Notes: generated from the sequence alone by a model not told the origin. A DNA stretch of 35,159 nt from an uncultured Veillonella sp. (GCA_900556785.1 USQK01000008.1:1-35159); one strand, 5' to 3'. Counted from the first letter of the stretch, positions 17,927 through 26,294 are shown. Numbers and translations: made by a program.

Positions 17927-18550
17927 ATGATTGCCATTATAGATTATGATGCGGGCAATACATTTAATGTCCAGAAAGCGTTGGCCTACATCGGACTTGA
18001 TGCAGTGCTAACAGCAGATCCTGAGGTTATACTAAATGCTGATGGCGTTCTCTTGCCAGGTGTAGGCGCCTATGCATCGGCAGTAGCCGTTCTTAAGGCG
18101 CGTGGTCTCGTCGATGTCATTCATGAAGTGGTAAAACGAGAAATACCATTATTAGGTATTTGTTTAGGTATGCAGCTATTATTTGAAGAGTCCGAAGAAT
18201 ATGGTCCAACACTAGGTTTAGGACTTATTCCAGGCAAGGTAAAAGAAATCCCTCGTGACCTTGGCCTCAGTGTACCTCACATGGGGTGGAACAAAAATAC
18301 AGTGCACCATCCAGACAGTGCTTTCAGCAATGTAGACAATCAATATACCTATTTCGTTCATTCCTATTATGTAGATACAGACCCTGAATTTATTACATCC
18401 ACTGCAAATTATGGCATCGATGTACCTGGCGTTGTGGAGCGCGGTAGGGTGTATGGAATGCAATTCCATCCTGAAAAAAGTGGTGTAGTAGGCCTAAACT
18501 TGTTGCGTACATTTGGCAATATTACAGAAGCCTATGCAGCGGTGAAATAA
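17927..18550 (+). CDS. hisH: Imidazole glycerol phosphate synthase, glutamine amidotransferase subunit
   Basis: 207 aa. Hydrolyses glutamine and passes ammonia through the HisF barrel. The triad is intact: Cys79 in GICLGMQLLFEES, and His181 with Glu183 in MQFHPEKSGVVG. The N-terminal IIDYDAGN and the LPGVGAY motif (oxyanion-strand region) are also typical. GAAAGGAG lies before the ATG. It is the only hisH in the window and sits 15 nt ahead of the divergent second hisF, 2.2 kb from the canonical hisF. It could pair with either cyclase subunit. Confidence 0.95.
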   Translation: MIAIIDYDAGNTFNVQKALAYIGLDAVLTADPEVILNADGVLLPGVGAYASAVAVLKARGLVDVIHEVVKREIPLLGICLGMQLLFEESEEYGPTLGLGLIPGKVKEIPRDLGLSVPHMGWNKNTVHHPDSAFSNVDNQYTYFVHSYYVDTDPEFITSTANYGIDVPGVVERGRVYGMQFHPEKSGVVGLNLLRTFGNITEAYAAVK

Positions 18551-18565
18551 TAGGAGGGCTATTCT

Positions 18566-19336
18566 ATGTTAGCGAAACGTATTATTCCTTGCCTTGGCGT
18601 AGCAAATGGTCGCGTTCAGAATGGTGTGCAATTCCGTGATATGGTTGATGCTGGCGATCCCGTTGAATGTGCGGAACGTTATGAGATACAAGGGGCGGAC
18701 GAACTTGTATTATTAGATATAACGGCTACAACAGAAGCCCCTCAAAACCTTTATGATATAGTACTCAATGCATCGGATAAGGTATTTATGCCGTTAACTG
18801 TAGGTGGTGGCATTACGTCTGTGGAGGATATGACGCAGCTTATGAAAGCTGGTGCCGATAAGGTTTCTATTAATACAGCGGCACTATCTAATCCATCCCT
18901 TATCACAGAAGGGGCAAAGAAGTTTGGCAATCAAGGCATAGTCGTGTGCTTAGACGTAAAATATAATCCTTTTGAAAAAATGTGGTATGCTTATGGACAT
19001 GGCACATCCAATGATCCGGGGGCACAATGCAAAAATGCTTTAGAATGGGCGAAAGAAGCGGTTGACCGTGGTGCAGGTGAGTTATTGGTAACGAGTATCG
19101 ATAGACACGGTACAGGTCTCGGCTTTGATATCGAATTATATCAAGCCTTGGCAGAGGTTGTAGATGTGCCTGTAACAGCCTTTGGCGGAGCTGGGAATAT
19201 ACAGCATTTTGTGGATTTATTTACAAAAACAAATGTAACTGGAGCCCTCGCTAGTGCCTTGCTACATAATAAAGTATTAACAATAAAAGATATTAAAAAA
19301 GCACTTCACGCAGCAGGCATCGTGGTAAGACAATAG
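18566..19336 (+). CDS. Second, divergent HisF-like protein lacking catalytic residues
   Basis: 256 aa, alignable with the canonical HisF encoded at 14976-15734 along its whole length. Key differences at T. maritima positions: Asp11 is Gly (IPCLGVANGRV), Lys19 is Asn (VQNGVQF), and the Asp176 equivalent is His181 (TSIDRHGTGLG); SGGAGK has become FGGAGN. Asp130 is kept (VVCLDVK). The residues lining the ammonia entrance (Arg5, Glu46, Lys99 and the Glu equivalent to 167) are retained, as are the phosphate-binding glycines (VGGGI). The cyclase reaction therefore seems impaired, while docking to HisH remains plausible. A precedent is the HisF2/AglZ/WbpI-like group, in which HisF relatives without Asp11 support sugar acetamidino formation (family knowledge). 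Ribosome site TAGGAGG. It is the last gene of the cluster, followed by a terminator. Confidence 0.85.
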   Translation: MLAKRIIPCLGVANGRVQNGVQFRDMVDAGDPVECAERYEIQGADELVLLDITATTEAPQNLYDIVLNASDKVFMPLTVGGGITSVEDMTQLMKAGADKVSINTAALSNPSLITEGAKKFGNQGIVVCLDVKYNPFEKMWYAYGHGTSNDPGAQCKNALEWAKEAVDRGAGELLVTSIDRHGTGLGFDIELYQALAEVVDVPVTAFGGAGNIQHFVDLFTKTNVTGALASALLHNKVLTIKDIKKALHAAGIVVRQ

Positions 19337-19361
19337 ATAATTACTATCAAAATAAAACGCT

Positions 19362-19396
19362 AAAAGCATTCTCTTATTAACGGAGAATGCTTTTTA
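19362..19396 (+). terminator. Terminator of the his cluster
   Basis: A perfect 12-bp stem AAAAGCATTCTC (19362-19373) with its complement (19383-19394), 9-nt loop, then a T tract. It marks the end of the histidine transcript, 26 nt after the second hisF. Confidence 0.9.
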
Positions 19397-19443
19397 ATTA
19401 TGCTTTTAACTCATAATGTACATTCAAAATGAGAAATCGATAA

Positions 19444-19479
19444 TTGACACTTTTATGTTTAGATATACAATAATTATTG
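19444..19479 (+). promoter_or_regulatory. Promoter of the CstA-family gene with a palindrome over the -10 region
   Basis: TTGACA at 19444-19449, 16 nt, TACAAT at 19466-19471. A perfect 12-bp palindrome CAATAATTATTG (19468-19479) covers the -10 and expected start site, which is where a repressor would bind. The transcript would carry a leader of about 100 nt before the ribosome site. Confidence 0.55.
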
Positions 19480-19583
19480 TAAGTACTAAAAGTTTAGAGA
19501 GCCAATGTGGCATGGATGTGCAAAAGATTTATCAGATATTTTTATATAACACCATGTCACACAAGACAATTGGAGGTGTTTAT

Positions 19584-21416
19584 ATGGTTATGAATGGTAT
19601 TTACTTAGTTATAGCCTCCGCGTGTATTCTAATTTTAGCGTACCGCTTTTATGGGGCTTTCATAGCGGCTAAGGTGTTGACCTTGGACCAATATCGTCCG
19701 ACGCCGGCTATGGTTCACAACGATGGTCACGATTACGTGCCAACTAACAAATGGGTAACCTTTGGTCATCACTTTGCAGCCATTGCAGGTGCAGGCCCTC
19801 TCGTAGGTCCTGTTATTGCAGCCCAGTTCGGGTATTTGCCTGGTGCCTTATGGATCCTAATCGGTTCTGTATTGGCTGGTGCTGTACATGATATGGTTAT
19901 CTTATTCGCTTCAGTTCGCTATGACGGTAAGTCAATCGCGGATATTGCGCGCGAAGAAATCAGTAAATTAGCTGGTTTCGGTGCGATGCTTGCTACATTG
20001 TTCTTATTGATTATCACCCTTGCGGGTATGGCTGTAGTAGTAGCTAACGCATTGCATAACTCCCCATGGGGGTTCTTCTCCGTATTTGCTACAATTCCAA
20101 TTGCAATTTTCATTGGTATTTATTTGAAATGGTTGCGTCCTGGTAAAATCCAAGAGGCTACTATCATTGGTGTAGCGTTAATCTTCGTAGGCATTATCTA
20201 CGGTCCTAACATCGCAGCTAGCGAATATGCTTCTTGGTTCACATACGACTTGCAAACTATTGAAATTATGCTTGCCGTGTATGGTTTCTTTGCAGCAGCA
20301 TTGCCAGTATGGTTATTGCTCGCTCCTCGTGATTATTTGTCTACATACCTTAAAATCGGTACAATTGGCGCCTTGGCTCTCGGTATTATCATCGTAATGC
20401 CTGAAATCCAAATGCCAGCTGTTACTCCTTATATCTGGGGTGGCGGTCCTGTATTGAAAGGTTCTGTATTCCCTTACATCTTCATTACTATTGCATGTGG
20501 TGCGTTATCTGGTTTCCATACTGTTATTGCAACTGGTACAACACCTAAAATGCTTACTAATGAAAGAGAAATCTTACCTATCGGTTATGGCGCAATGTTA
20601 ACAGAAGGCTTCATCGCTATGATGGCGTTGATCGCAGCGACTGCATTGCATCCAGACGATTACTTTGCTATTAACTCCACAGTAGAATCCTTCAAAGCGT
20701 TAGGACTTCAAGTTCATGAATTGCCAGCGTTGTCCGCAATGGTTGGTGAAGACTTGATGCACCGTCCTGGTGGCGCCGTATCCTTAGCAGTAGGTATGGC
20801 TCATATCTTCTCCAGATTGCCTAACATGGATCACTTGATGGGTTACTGGTATCACTTCTGTATCATGTTCGAAGCCTTGTTCATCATGACTTTGATCGAT
20901 GCTGGTACTCGCGTAGGTCGTTACTTACTTCAAGAATTATTAGGTCATTTCCATCCTAAATTCAACGACCAACATTGGGCTCCTGGCGTATATGGTTGTG
21001 CAGCTTTAATTTGTATCTTGTGGGGCTACCTAGTTCTACAAGGTAACATCGGTATTATTTGGCCTCTATTCGGCGTATCTAACCAATTATTAGGTACTAT
21101 GACATTGGCTGTAAGTACTACAGTTATTATGCGACTTGGCCGCAAACGCTATGCATGGGTTACAGGTATTCCATGTATCCTAATGGCTATCGTTGCTATT
21201 GCTGCAGACTTTGAAAACGTATTTAACAGCTATATCCCAGCTGGTAAATGGATCCTAGTAGCATTCAGTGCTGCTATGTTCCTCATGATCCTTATCGTAT
21301 TAGTAGAAGCAGTTCGCAGCTGGATTCGTTTGTCTGACATTCCTCAAGACTATCGCACTCAAGAAGAAATTGAAGCTGAAAGCCTTGTAAAATACGGTAA
21401 ACAAGCAAAAGCATAA
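19584..21416 (+). CDS. cstA: CstA-family transporter (carbon starvation protein A; peptide/pyruvate type)
   Basis: 610 aa from ATG 19584, chosen for the TGGAGGTG site upstream. The frame is open further back to 19416, but that part is not membrane-like and includes the promoter. An integral inner-membrane protein with many helices. The family signature is present near the N-terminus: FGHHFAAIAGAGPLVGPVIA, followed by GALWILIGSVLAGAVHDM. CGALSGFHTVIATGTTPK in the middle and GVSNQLLGTMTLAV late in the chain are also typical. E. coli relatives (CstA, BtsT) import peptides or pyruvate; which substrate applies here cannot be read from the sequence. A single-gene transcript is likely: own promoter, and an inverted repeat downstream. 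Confidence 0.92.
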   Translation: MVMNGIYLVIASACILILAYRFYGAFIAAKVLTLDQYRPTPAMVHNDGHDYVPTNKWVTFGHHFAAIAGAGPLVGPVIAAQFGYLPGALWILIGSVLAGAVHDMVILFASVRYDGKSIADIAREEISKLAGFGAMLATLFLLIITLAGMAVVVANALHNSPWGFFSVFATIPIAIFIGIYLKWLRPGKIQEATIIGVALIFVGIIYGPNIAASEYASWFTYDLQTIEIMLAVYGFFAAALPVWLLLAPRDYLSTYLKIGTIGALALGIIIVMPEIQMPAVTPYIWGGGPVLKGSVFPYIFITIACGALSGFHTVIATGTTPKMLTNEREILPIGYGAMLTEGFIAMMALIAATALHPDDYFAINSTVESFKALGLQVHELPALSAMVGEDLMHRPGGAVSLAVGMAHIFSRLPNMDHLMGYWYHFCIMFEALFIMTLIDAGTRVGRYLLQELLGHFHPKFNDQHWAPGVYGCAALICILWGYLVLQGNIGIIWPLFGVSNQLLGTMTLAVSTTVIMRLGRKRYAWVTGIPCILMAIVAIAADFENVFNSYIPAGKWILVAFSAAMFLMILIVLVEAVRSWIRLSDIPQDYRTQEEIEAESLVKYGKQAKA

Positions 21417-21439
21417 CATCTTAAAGATTAGTGGAGCTA

Positions 21440-21507
21440 TTTTATTTTAATGGGACACTCCTTTCAATATTCAGGCCGATATGTTTTGGGGCCCCATTAA
21501 AATAAAA
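21440..21507. terminator. 15-bp perfect inverted repeat between cstA and the AsmA-like gene
   Basis: TTTTATTTTAATGGG (21440-21454) and its exact complement (21493-21507) enclose a 38-nt loop. The T-rich left arm and A-rich right arm lack a following T tract on the + strand, so ordinary + strand termination is doubtful. The arms end 29 nt before the next start codon, so the structure may instead affect that gene's expression. Confidence 0.45.
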
Positions 21508-21536
21508 ATATAAATGCATCATGATATAATAATGCT

Positions 21537-23150
21537 ATGAAATATTACATACGTTCCTATTGGACAAAATATAAACAATTGTATAAGAAAGGCCTAAAAG
21601 GCATTGCTGCTTTTCTTGCCATTGGAGCGATTATTTTCTTTGTATTGGCTACAATAGCGAGTCGTGGGATGGGTGTTATCTTCAACGAGGTTATGGCGCG
21701 ACAAACGATGATGCGTGGTTCTGTAACCGTAGAGAGTTTAACTGCAACGCCGTGGGGGACATTATCCTTTACCGATTTGGTGTGGAAGGACCCTGAAGGT
21801 CGTGAATTGCTCACCGTTCCCAGTGGTAAGATACGCGTTAATATGTGGGACGTAGTCACTCGTAACTTTAAGGCTTCTGCCATAAACGGAATCGAGCTAA
21901 ATGATGCGACCATTGTAGTCGATTTAGATGATAACAACCGGCTCGACTTCGTGCCTGCCTCACCTGATGTGAATAAGCCTCTTGATGAGGTGGAGCCGCG
22001 ACCTAAGCCGCCTAAAAAGACGACGCAAGATCGGCAAGAGGAATTGGCTAAAAAGGTTCGTAATTTTAATTGGGAAGGTCAACATTTGGACCTTACCATT
22101 ACACTTAGAAATAATCAGCTAGAAATCTTTCAGAAAAATCGTCACTATGTGATGAAGAATGTAGAGGCTAAAATCCATCTTGATAGTAAGCGCGCTATTC
22201 GCATTGATATGGAAACCGGTAAGTTTGGTGGAACCGCTATTGGTGATGGAATGACACTAAAAGGTCGCGTTGATTTAAAGGATGTGTTAAAGCATCGCAT
22301 GCCTCAGTTAGATTTACAGTTTGATGTGAAAGGTGTGGACCCCGCCTCTCTTGGTTTTGGCGATGATATTCACGATGCTATGACCTTGCTGACGCGAGTA
22401 ACTGGTGATTTTAATCGACCGTTGGCTAAAGGCCGTGTAACGATGCCTATTTTACGTATTCCTGCGCTTACCTTTGAAAACGTAGTGGGTGATGTGACGT
22501 ACCAAGATGGCATTTTAAATTTTGAAAATGTTAATGCTAATGTATATAGTGGCAAATTAGAGGCAAAAGGTGTATATAATCTAGATACAAGAGCCTATAC
22601 GATTACAGGGATAGCAAAGGACCTTGATAGTAGTGAGGCTCTTAAAACACCTGAATTTGTTGTACCGGTGTCGGCTAATTTGAACTTTAAAAGCGAAGGC
22701 TTGCCTCGTGATATGGAGGTGTGGGGTAATTTCTGGTCTGGAGAAGGCCACTATATGCTTATACCGATCCAAAGCATTACTGGGAACTTTCACAATAAGG
22801 GGCGGCATCTGTCCTTTAGTGATGTGAAGGTGAATACGAATATTACGACCATTTCCACAGATGCGCTTCGCATCGATAATGGTCAGCTTACAATGGGGCC
22901 ACTCAATATTACGTCCCACGGGGGCAGTAATTTTATCATCTACGACGAATCCTTCGATGAGATCGATGAGAATATGGATCGGATTAAAGCTGGCATGAAG
23001 CAAGCTGGCGAAAATAGCAAACGTGCATCTGAGTCGTCTAAAGATCTCGATAACTTTAAGCCTCCTGAGGATTTAAAAGCATCCTTTGATAATGTAAAAC
23101 GCCAAATGGATGGGGTGAAAGATGCTTTCAAAGGTATCAAAATAAAGTGA
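21537..23150 (+). CDS. AsmA/TamB-like membrane-anchored periplasmic protein
   Basis: 537 aa. One N-terminal transmembrane helix (about residues 22-42, rich in Ile/Ala/Phe) is followed by a long region of repeating beta-strand character. AsmA-like phrases are visible: GSVTVESLTATPWGTLSFTD, VTYQDGILNFENVNANVYSG, KLEAKGVYNLDTRAYTITG and VKVNTNITTISTDALRIDNG. The last about 70 residues are charged and helical (ENMDRIKAGMKQAGENSK and on), perhaps a coiled coil. AsmA-family proteins are thought to bridge the two membranes and carry lipids (family knowledge), consistent with a diderm cell. No ribosome site precedes the ATG; TATAAT at 21525-21530 lies only 6 nt upstream, raising the possibility of a leaderless transcript. 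Confidence 0.75.
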   Translation: MKYYIRSYWTKYKQLYKKGLKGIAAFLAIGAIIFFVLATIASRGMGVIFNEVMARQTMMRGSVTVESLTATPWGTLSFTDLVWKDPEGRELLTVPSGKIRVNMWDVVTRNFKASAINGIELNDATIVVDLDDNNRLDFVPASPDVNKPLDEVEPRPKPPKKTTQDRQEELAKKVRNFNWEGQHLDLTITLRNNQLEIFQKNRHYVMKNVEAKIHLDSKRAIRIDMETGKFGGTAIGDGMTLKGRVDLKDVLKHRMPQLDLQFDVKGVDPASLGFGDDIHDAMTLLTRVTGDFNRPLAKGRVTMPILRIPALTFENVVGDVTYQDGILNFENVNANVYSGKLEAKGVYNLDTRAYTITGIAKDLDSSEALKTPEFVVPVSANLNFKSEGLPRDMEVWGNFWSGEGHYMLIPIQSITGNFHNKGRHLSFSDVKVNTNITTISTDALRIDNGQLTMGPLNITSHGGSNFIIYDESFDEIDENMDRIKAGMKQAGENSKRASESSKDLDNFKPPEDLKASFDNVKRQMDGVKDAFKGIKIK

Positions 23151-23184
23151 TAAATGAAATATAAATGATATTAACTCTCTTTCA

Positions 23185-23240
23185 TTGTGCGTTTATGTAG
23201 ATAGTTTATAATAAATCTCCGTTATCATAATTTTTGATAA
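23185..23240 (+). promoter_or_regulatory. Promoter region of the small exported protein, with inverted repeat
   Basis: Perfect TATAAT at 23207-23212 with a weak -35 (TTGTGC, 23185-23190, 16-nt spacing). Downstream, TTATCA (23222-23227) and TGATAA (23235-23240) form an inverted repeat with a 7-nt spacer, at about +3 to +21, a position suited to a repressor. Confidence 0.4.
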
Positions 23241-23269
23241 AATACTTTTATGTTATTTGGAGGTTTTTT

Positions 23270-23665
23270 ATGAAAGCATCAAAACAATTCTCTATCGTTT
23301 TGGCAGCAGCTGTACTTGCTTTTGGCGCTGTTACAGTAGCACCACAACAAGCAGACGCTTCTTATGGCTACAAATATACTGATTCCCAACGTCCACCAGT
23401 ATCTACTCCAACAGGTTATGTTAATCCAGCCATGGGTTCTACAGTAACTGTTACAGATCCTGCACCTACTACAAATAAATTAACTACTCCTAAAGCTAGT
23501 ACTACTATTGAAAACATTACTGTGACTAATGTTGCACCAAAATACTCTGATTACAATGATATTGCAGCATACTCTCTAGCAGTAGCTGACTATTTCATGG
23601 CGAAGATCATGGCTATATATGGTAGTGGTAATACAGCACTTAACCGTTATGGTTTTGGCAGATAA
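23270..23665 (+). CDS. Small exported protein of unknown function
   Basis: 131 aa from ATG 23270, set by TTGGAGG eight or nine bases upstream. A clear signal peptide: basic start (MKASKQ), hydrophobic core (IVLAAAVLAFGAVTVA) and a cleavage site near QADA-SYG (about residue 30). The mature part begins with Tyr/Lys-rich sequence, then a Thr/Pro/Val-rich stretch (about 40-90), and ends in a short, possibly amphipathic segment DIAAYSLAVADYFMAKIMAI and a Gly/Arg tail. No cysteine, enzyme motif or anchor is visible. I do not recognise the family. It faces a convergent gene encoding another exported protein and shares its terminator. Confidence 0.75.
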   Translation: MKASKQFSIVLAAAVLAFGAVTVAPQQADASYGYKYTDSQRPPVSTPTGYVNPAMGSTVTVTDPAPTTNKLTTPKASTTIENITVTNVAPKYSDYNDIAAYSLAVADYFMAKIMAIYGSGNTALNRYGFGR

Positions 23666-23711
23666 TATAGCCATCAAATTTAGTAAAACTAATTTTGAAT
23701 AACTATATACG

Positions 23712-23757
23712 TTATACAAATAAAAAGGTCCCGTATGGGACCTTTTTATTTGTATAA
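23712..23757. terminator. Bidirectional terminator between convergent genes
   Basis: An unusually long perfect hairpin: 21 bp (23712-23732 with 23737-23757) around a GTAT loop, with AAAAAGGTCCC / GGGACCTTTTT at its core. The A and T runs on each side make it work for the + gene on the left and the - gene on the right. Confidence 0.93.
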
Positions 23758-23803
23758 ATTTTTCGATGCGTTGAGAGCTTGTTTAACAATCTCTTAGCTT
23801 CGC

Positions 23804-24550
23804 TTATCGATCTAATCCGTTAGCGCGTTGGTATTCAGATTTATCTGTAGATTGAGCTTGATCGTCTGTAGTTACAGTATCTTTAGCTAAGGATTTCTTA
23901 ATTTTAATAAGAGGTTTTTCCGTAGCCTTTGGACCTTCTTTTTTCTTTACATCATTTTGAGATGGTGGCAAGAATGTGTTGAGTTCATTCTTGTGAGATA
24001 CCTCTGTGTTTGTAGTAGACGCTAATTGTGCGCGTTGAGGGGCGATGAAGATTTCATCCTTCGTAACTTTTACATCGTTCAACAATAATTTGAATACTTG
24101 TGGTTTTACAAAGATAGTACCATCTACCTTGCGAGCTGCAGGCAAGAAGGATTCAGTAGTATCAAGGTTAATGATTTTTAATTTACCATGACGTACAACT
24201 TCTGCAGAATCTGGTTGGATGGCTAGTGTAGCAATGTTCATGTCTACTAATGCTGTTTTAGTAGGCTCATCCCATGCTACTTTATAGCCTAATGCTTCAG
24301 ATACTTGGCGCAATGCTACGAGCGGTTGACCATCTACATAGATTACATTTTGCTGACCATTAATAGGCTCAACAACCTTGCCATCTACATTGATATGATG
24401 GGCAGTTGTAACAGATGCAGGCTTTTCAAGGTTCATAGCTGGACCTGGATTCTCCATGCCAATAGCCGCCTGTGCAGGTTGTACTGTGCCAAATGTGAAA
24501 GCCAAAGCACCTACAGCGATGCTAGATAAAATGAGCTGTTTTAATTTCAT
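23804..24550 (-). CDS. Exported protein with copper-amine-oxidase N-terminal-like domain
   Basis: 248 aa; start at 24550 on the - strand, with GGAGGTC just upstream. The longer in-frame start at 24601 lacks a site. Signal peptide MKLKQLILSSIAVGALAFTF to about QPAQA-A. Residues about 55-135 (VDGKVVEPINGQQNVIYVDG, then PLVALRQVSEALGYKVAWDE and TKTALVDM) match the copper amine oxidase N-terminal-like domain, a small fold common on Firmicute surface and envelope proteins. The rest is polar with many Lys, Thr and Asp and may be disordered. No enzyme domain is attached, so this is a stand-alone envelope protein; its role is unknown. A minus-strand TATAAT (complement of 24619-24624) lies upstream. 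The 300-nt divergent gap to queF holds promoters but no credible gene. Confidence 0.85.
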   Translation of the reverse strand: MKLKQLILSSIAVGALAFTFGTVQPAQAAIGMENPGPAMNLEKPASVTTAHHINVDGKVVEPINGQQNVIYVDGQPLVALRQVSEALGYKVAWDEPTKTALVDMNIATLAIQPDSAEVVRHGKLKIINLDTTESFLPAARKVDGTIFVKPQVFKLLLNDVKVTKDEIFIAPQRAQLASTTNTEVSHKNELNTFLPPSQNDVKKKEGPKATEKPLIKIKKSLAKDTVTTDDQAQSTDKSEYQRANGLDR

Positions 24551-24773
24551 AAGTGACCTCCATAAGGTATTATATCGTTCTGAATAAACTAACATTACCA
24601 AATGTATATGAATATTTTATTATAAATTTTAATTTTGTACAATCTATATGTGAGCGCAATATAATTGAACTAGAGTATGGGGATAGGATAGTTTATTCAG
24701 AGACATAGGATGAACTGGTCATTTAACTATAGTCTGAAATCGTTTATCTCTATAAGTAGTGTATTCTTTTATA

Positions 24774-24782
24774 TGCTATAAT
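24774..24782 (+). promoter_or_regulatory. Extended -10 promoter for queF
   Basis: TG-C-TATAAT at 24774-24782 is an extended -10 element; no good -35 is seen, as is usual for this class. The 68-nt leader that follows was checked for a preQ1 riboswitch: no convincing pseudoknot with an A-rich tail was found. Confidence 0.5.
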
Positions 24783-24850
24783 TAAGTGTTACATGAATTA
24801 TTCAATATATTTAATTATAGAGTTCTAGAAGATATAGAAAGAGGTTCTTT

Positions 24851-25348
24851 ATGGCATCCGGCAGATCTGAAAAAGAGTTACAAGGGGTAACGATGTTAGG
24901 TCACAAGACCGATTACCCAACTGATTATGCACCACAGGTATTAGAGGCGTTTGATAACAAGCACCCAGACAACGATTACTTCGTTAAGTTTAATTGTCCT
25001 GAGTTCACTAGCTTGTGTCCTATGACAGGTCAACCAGACTTTGCCACAATCTATATTTCTTATGTACCACATAAGAAAATGGTTGAGTCCAAGTCTTTAA
25101 AATTGTACCTATTTAGTTTCCGTAACCATGGGGATTTCCATGAAGATTGCATCAATATCATCATGAAAGACCTTATCAAGTTGATGGATCCAAAGTACAT
25201 CGAGGTATGGGGCAAGTTTACGCCACGCGGTGGTTTGTCCATCGATCCATACGCAAACTACGGCAAGCCTGGTACAGAGTGGGAAAAGACGGCAAAAGAG
25301 CGCCTTCATTTCCACGACATGCAGCCTGAGCGCGTAGCATACCGTTAA
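24851..25348 (+). CDS. queF: NADPH-dependent 7-cyano-7-deazaguanine reductase
   Basis: 165 aa, the short (unimodular, B. subtilis-like) form. Reduces preQ0 to preQ1 for queuosine in tRNA. The catalytic signature is visible: Cys56 in FTSLCPMTGQPD with Asp63, and the NADPH/substrate motif ESKSLKLYLFSFRNHGDFHED near residue 79. VWGKFTPRGGLSIDPYANYG closes the family pattern. Start ATG 24851 behind AGAGG. No other queuosine gene (queC, D, E, tgt) is next to it, so the pathway must be elsewhere or precursors salvaged. The following membrane-protein gene starts one base after its stop. Confidence 0.95.
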   Translation: MASGRSEKELQGVTMLGHKTDYPTDYAPQVLEAFDNKHPDNDYFVKFNCPEFTSLCPMTGQPDFATIYISYVPHKKMVESKSLKLYLFSFRNHGDFHEDCINIIMKDLIKLMDPKYIEVWGKFTPRGGLSIDPYANYGKPGTEWEKTAKERLHFHDMQPERVAYR

Positions 25349-25349
25349 T

Positions 25350-26210
25350 ATGGTATATGAATATATAACAATGGGCACATCGTTCATAATGTTTTTTATG
25401 ATCGGTGTGATCTTGTCTATTCACCCTGCATCCATAATCGTAGGGGAGCATACGCAGTTGTCACATCTCAGCAGATGGACTCGGTGGAATGGGTATCTTA
25501 TCTTTATATTGACCCTGTTTCTTGTGGATGTACTCATAACAAATGGTATATATGCTGCATTTTATGATGTTTATGGTAATTTATCGTCTTTGAGTGAGCT
25601 AACATTTGATCCGATGGCTCTATTCTTTAGTGAAAGCTTCCAAATAGGCGTTGTTTTCGTCTTTGTTTTAGTATTGTTACAAGTGTTAGGCCTCGTCGAT
25701 TTAGCGCATGGTGAAAGGAATTTATCATTTCACTATGACCAACTACATCAAGGCAAAGAACAACCGTCTTGGATGGAACGGTACATGGCACATACAAAGG
25801 GCACGTTGGGTTCAGGTATGGTTGGTCTGCTTTATATGTTGCGGATGACCATGAGAACTATGTGGCCTTATATTATATGTCTTATATGGTTCAAGCTTAT
25901 AGCTATACTCGCTAATGTGCTACTTTCACCAGTCATCAATCGTTTAATGCATGTTGAACCGATGACATCAACGCATATCATACTAGATCCTTATGTAGCG
26001 ATATATTTGATAGCAGGATTTTTGTGGGGCTATGTAGCGCTACACTATGACATAGACAAAGCGTATAATGTAGCGAATAGCACTGTTATAGCCATCATTC
26101 CGCGGCTTACCATTATACTAGGGGTAGCCATCTTTATTGGGCTTGCGCTAGCTATCATTGTGGTGCCTATTACCTGGGGTGTGGTGGTAAACACGTTGAC
26201 AAATTTATAA
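25350..26210 (+). CDS. Polytopic membrane protein of unknown function
   Basis: 286 aa with about seven or eight hydrophobic segments (about 7-25, 47-70, 93-118, 155-190 as two, 212-232, and 248-280 as two). Charged loops include a His/Asp-rich stretch at about 119-135 (DLAHGERNLSFHYDQLHQG). No transporter signature I can name. The ATG lies one base after the queF stop, so it is almost surely co-translated with queF; the site would be in the queF 3' end but is weak. A role linked to deazaguanine or queuosine is possible by position only. No terminator is seen directly behind it. Confidence 0.7.
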   Translation: MVYEYITMGTSFIMFFMIGVILSIHPASIIVGEHTQLSHLSRWTRWNGYLIFILTLFLVDVLITNGIYAAFYDVYGNLSSLSELTFDPMALFFSESFQIGVVFVFVLVLLQVLGLVDLAHGERNLSFHYDQLHQGKEQPSWMERYMAHTKGTLGSGMVGLLYMLRMTMRTMWPYIICLIWFKLIAILANVLLSPVINRLMHVEPMTSTHIILDPYVAIYLIAGFLWGYVALHYDIDKAYNVANSTVIAIIPRLTIILGVAIFIGLALAIIVVPITWGVVVNTLTNL

Positions 26211-26264
26211 ATAAACCTAGTTATTTCCTGTATTTTTAGGGTTTTAAAAGCAGTTCTCATTCTC

Positions 26265-26294
26265 TTGACAATGCATAGATGCAGGTGATAGAGT
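26265..26294 (+). promoter_or_regulatory. Candidate promoter of cysK-cysE
   Basis: Consensus TTGACA at 26265-26270 and TAGAGT at 26289-26294 (18-nt spacing, 4 of 6 matches). It places a start near 26301, so the transcript would pass through a small hairpin (26299-26318, GTGTATT/AATACAC) and a terminator before reaching cysK. Confidence 0.5.

Noticed and set aside
19416..19583. N-terminal extension of the CstA-family protein
   Set aside because: The extension covers the promoter and lacks a ribosome site, whereas ATG 19584 has GGAGGT and begins directly with the first membrane helix.
24783..24850. preQ1 riboswitch before queF
   Set aside because: There are fragments such as AGAGTTCTAG and AGAGGTTCT, but no loop-closing pseudoknot with an A-rich tail could be drawn, and no terminator or hidden ribosome site follows.
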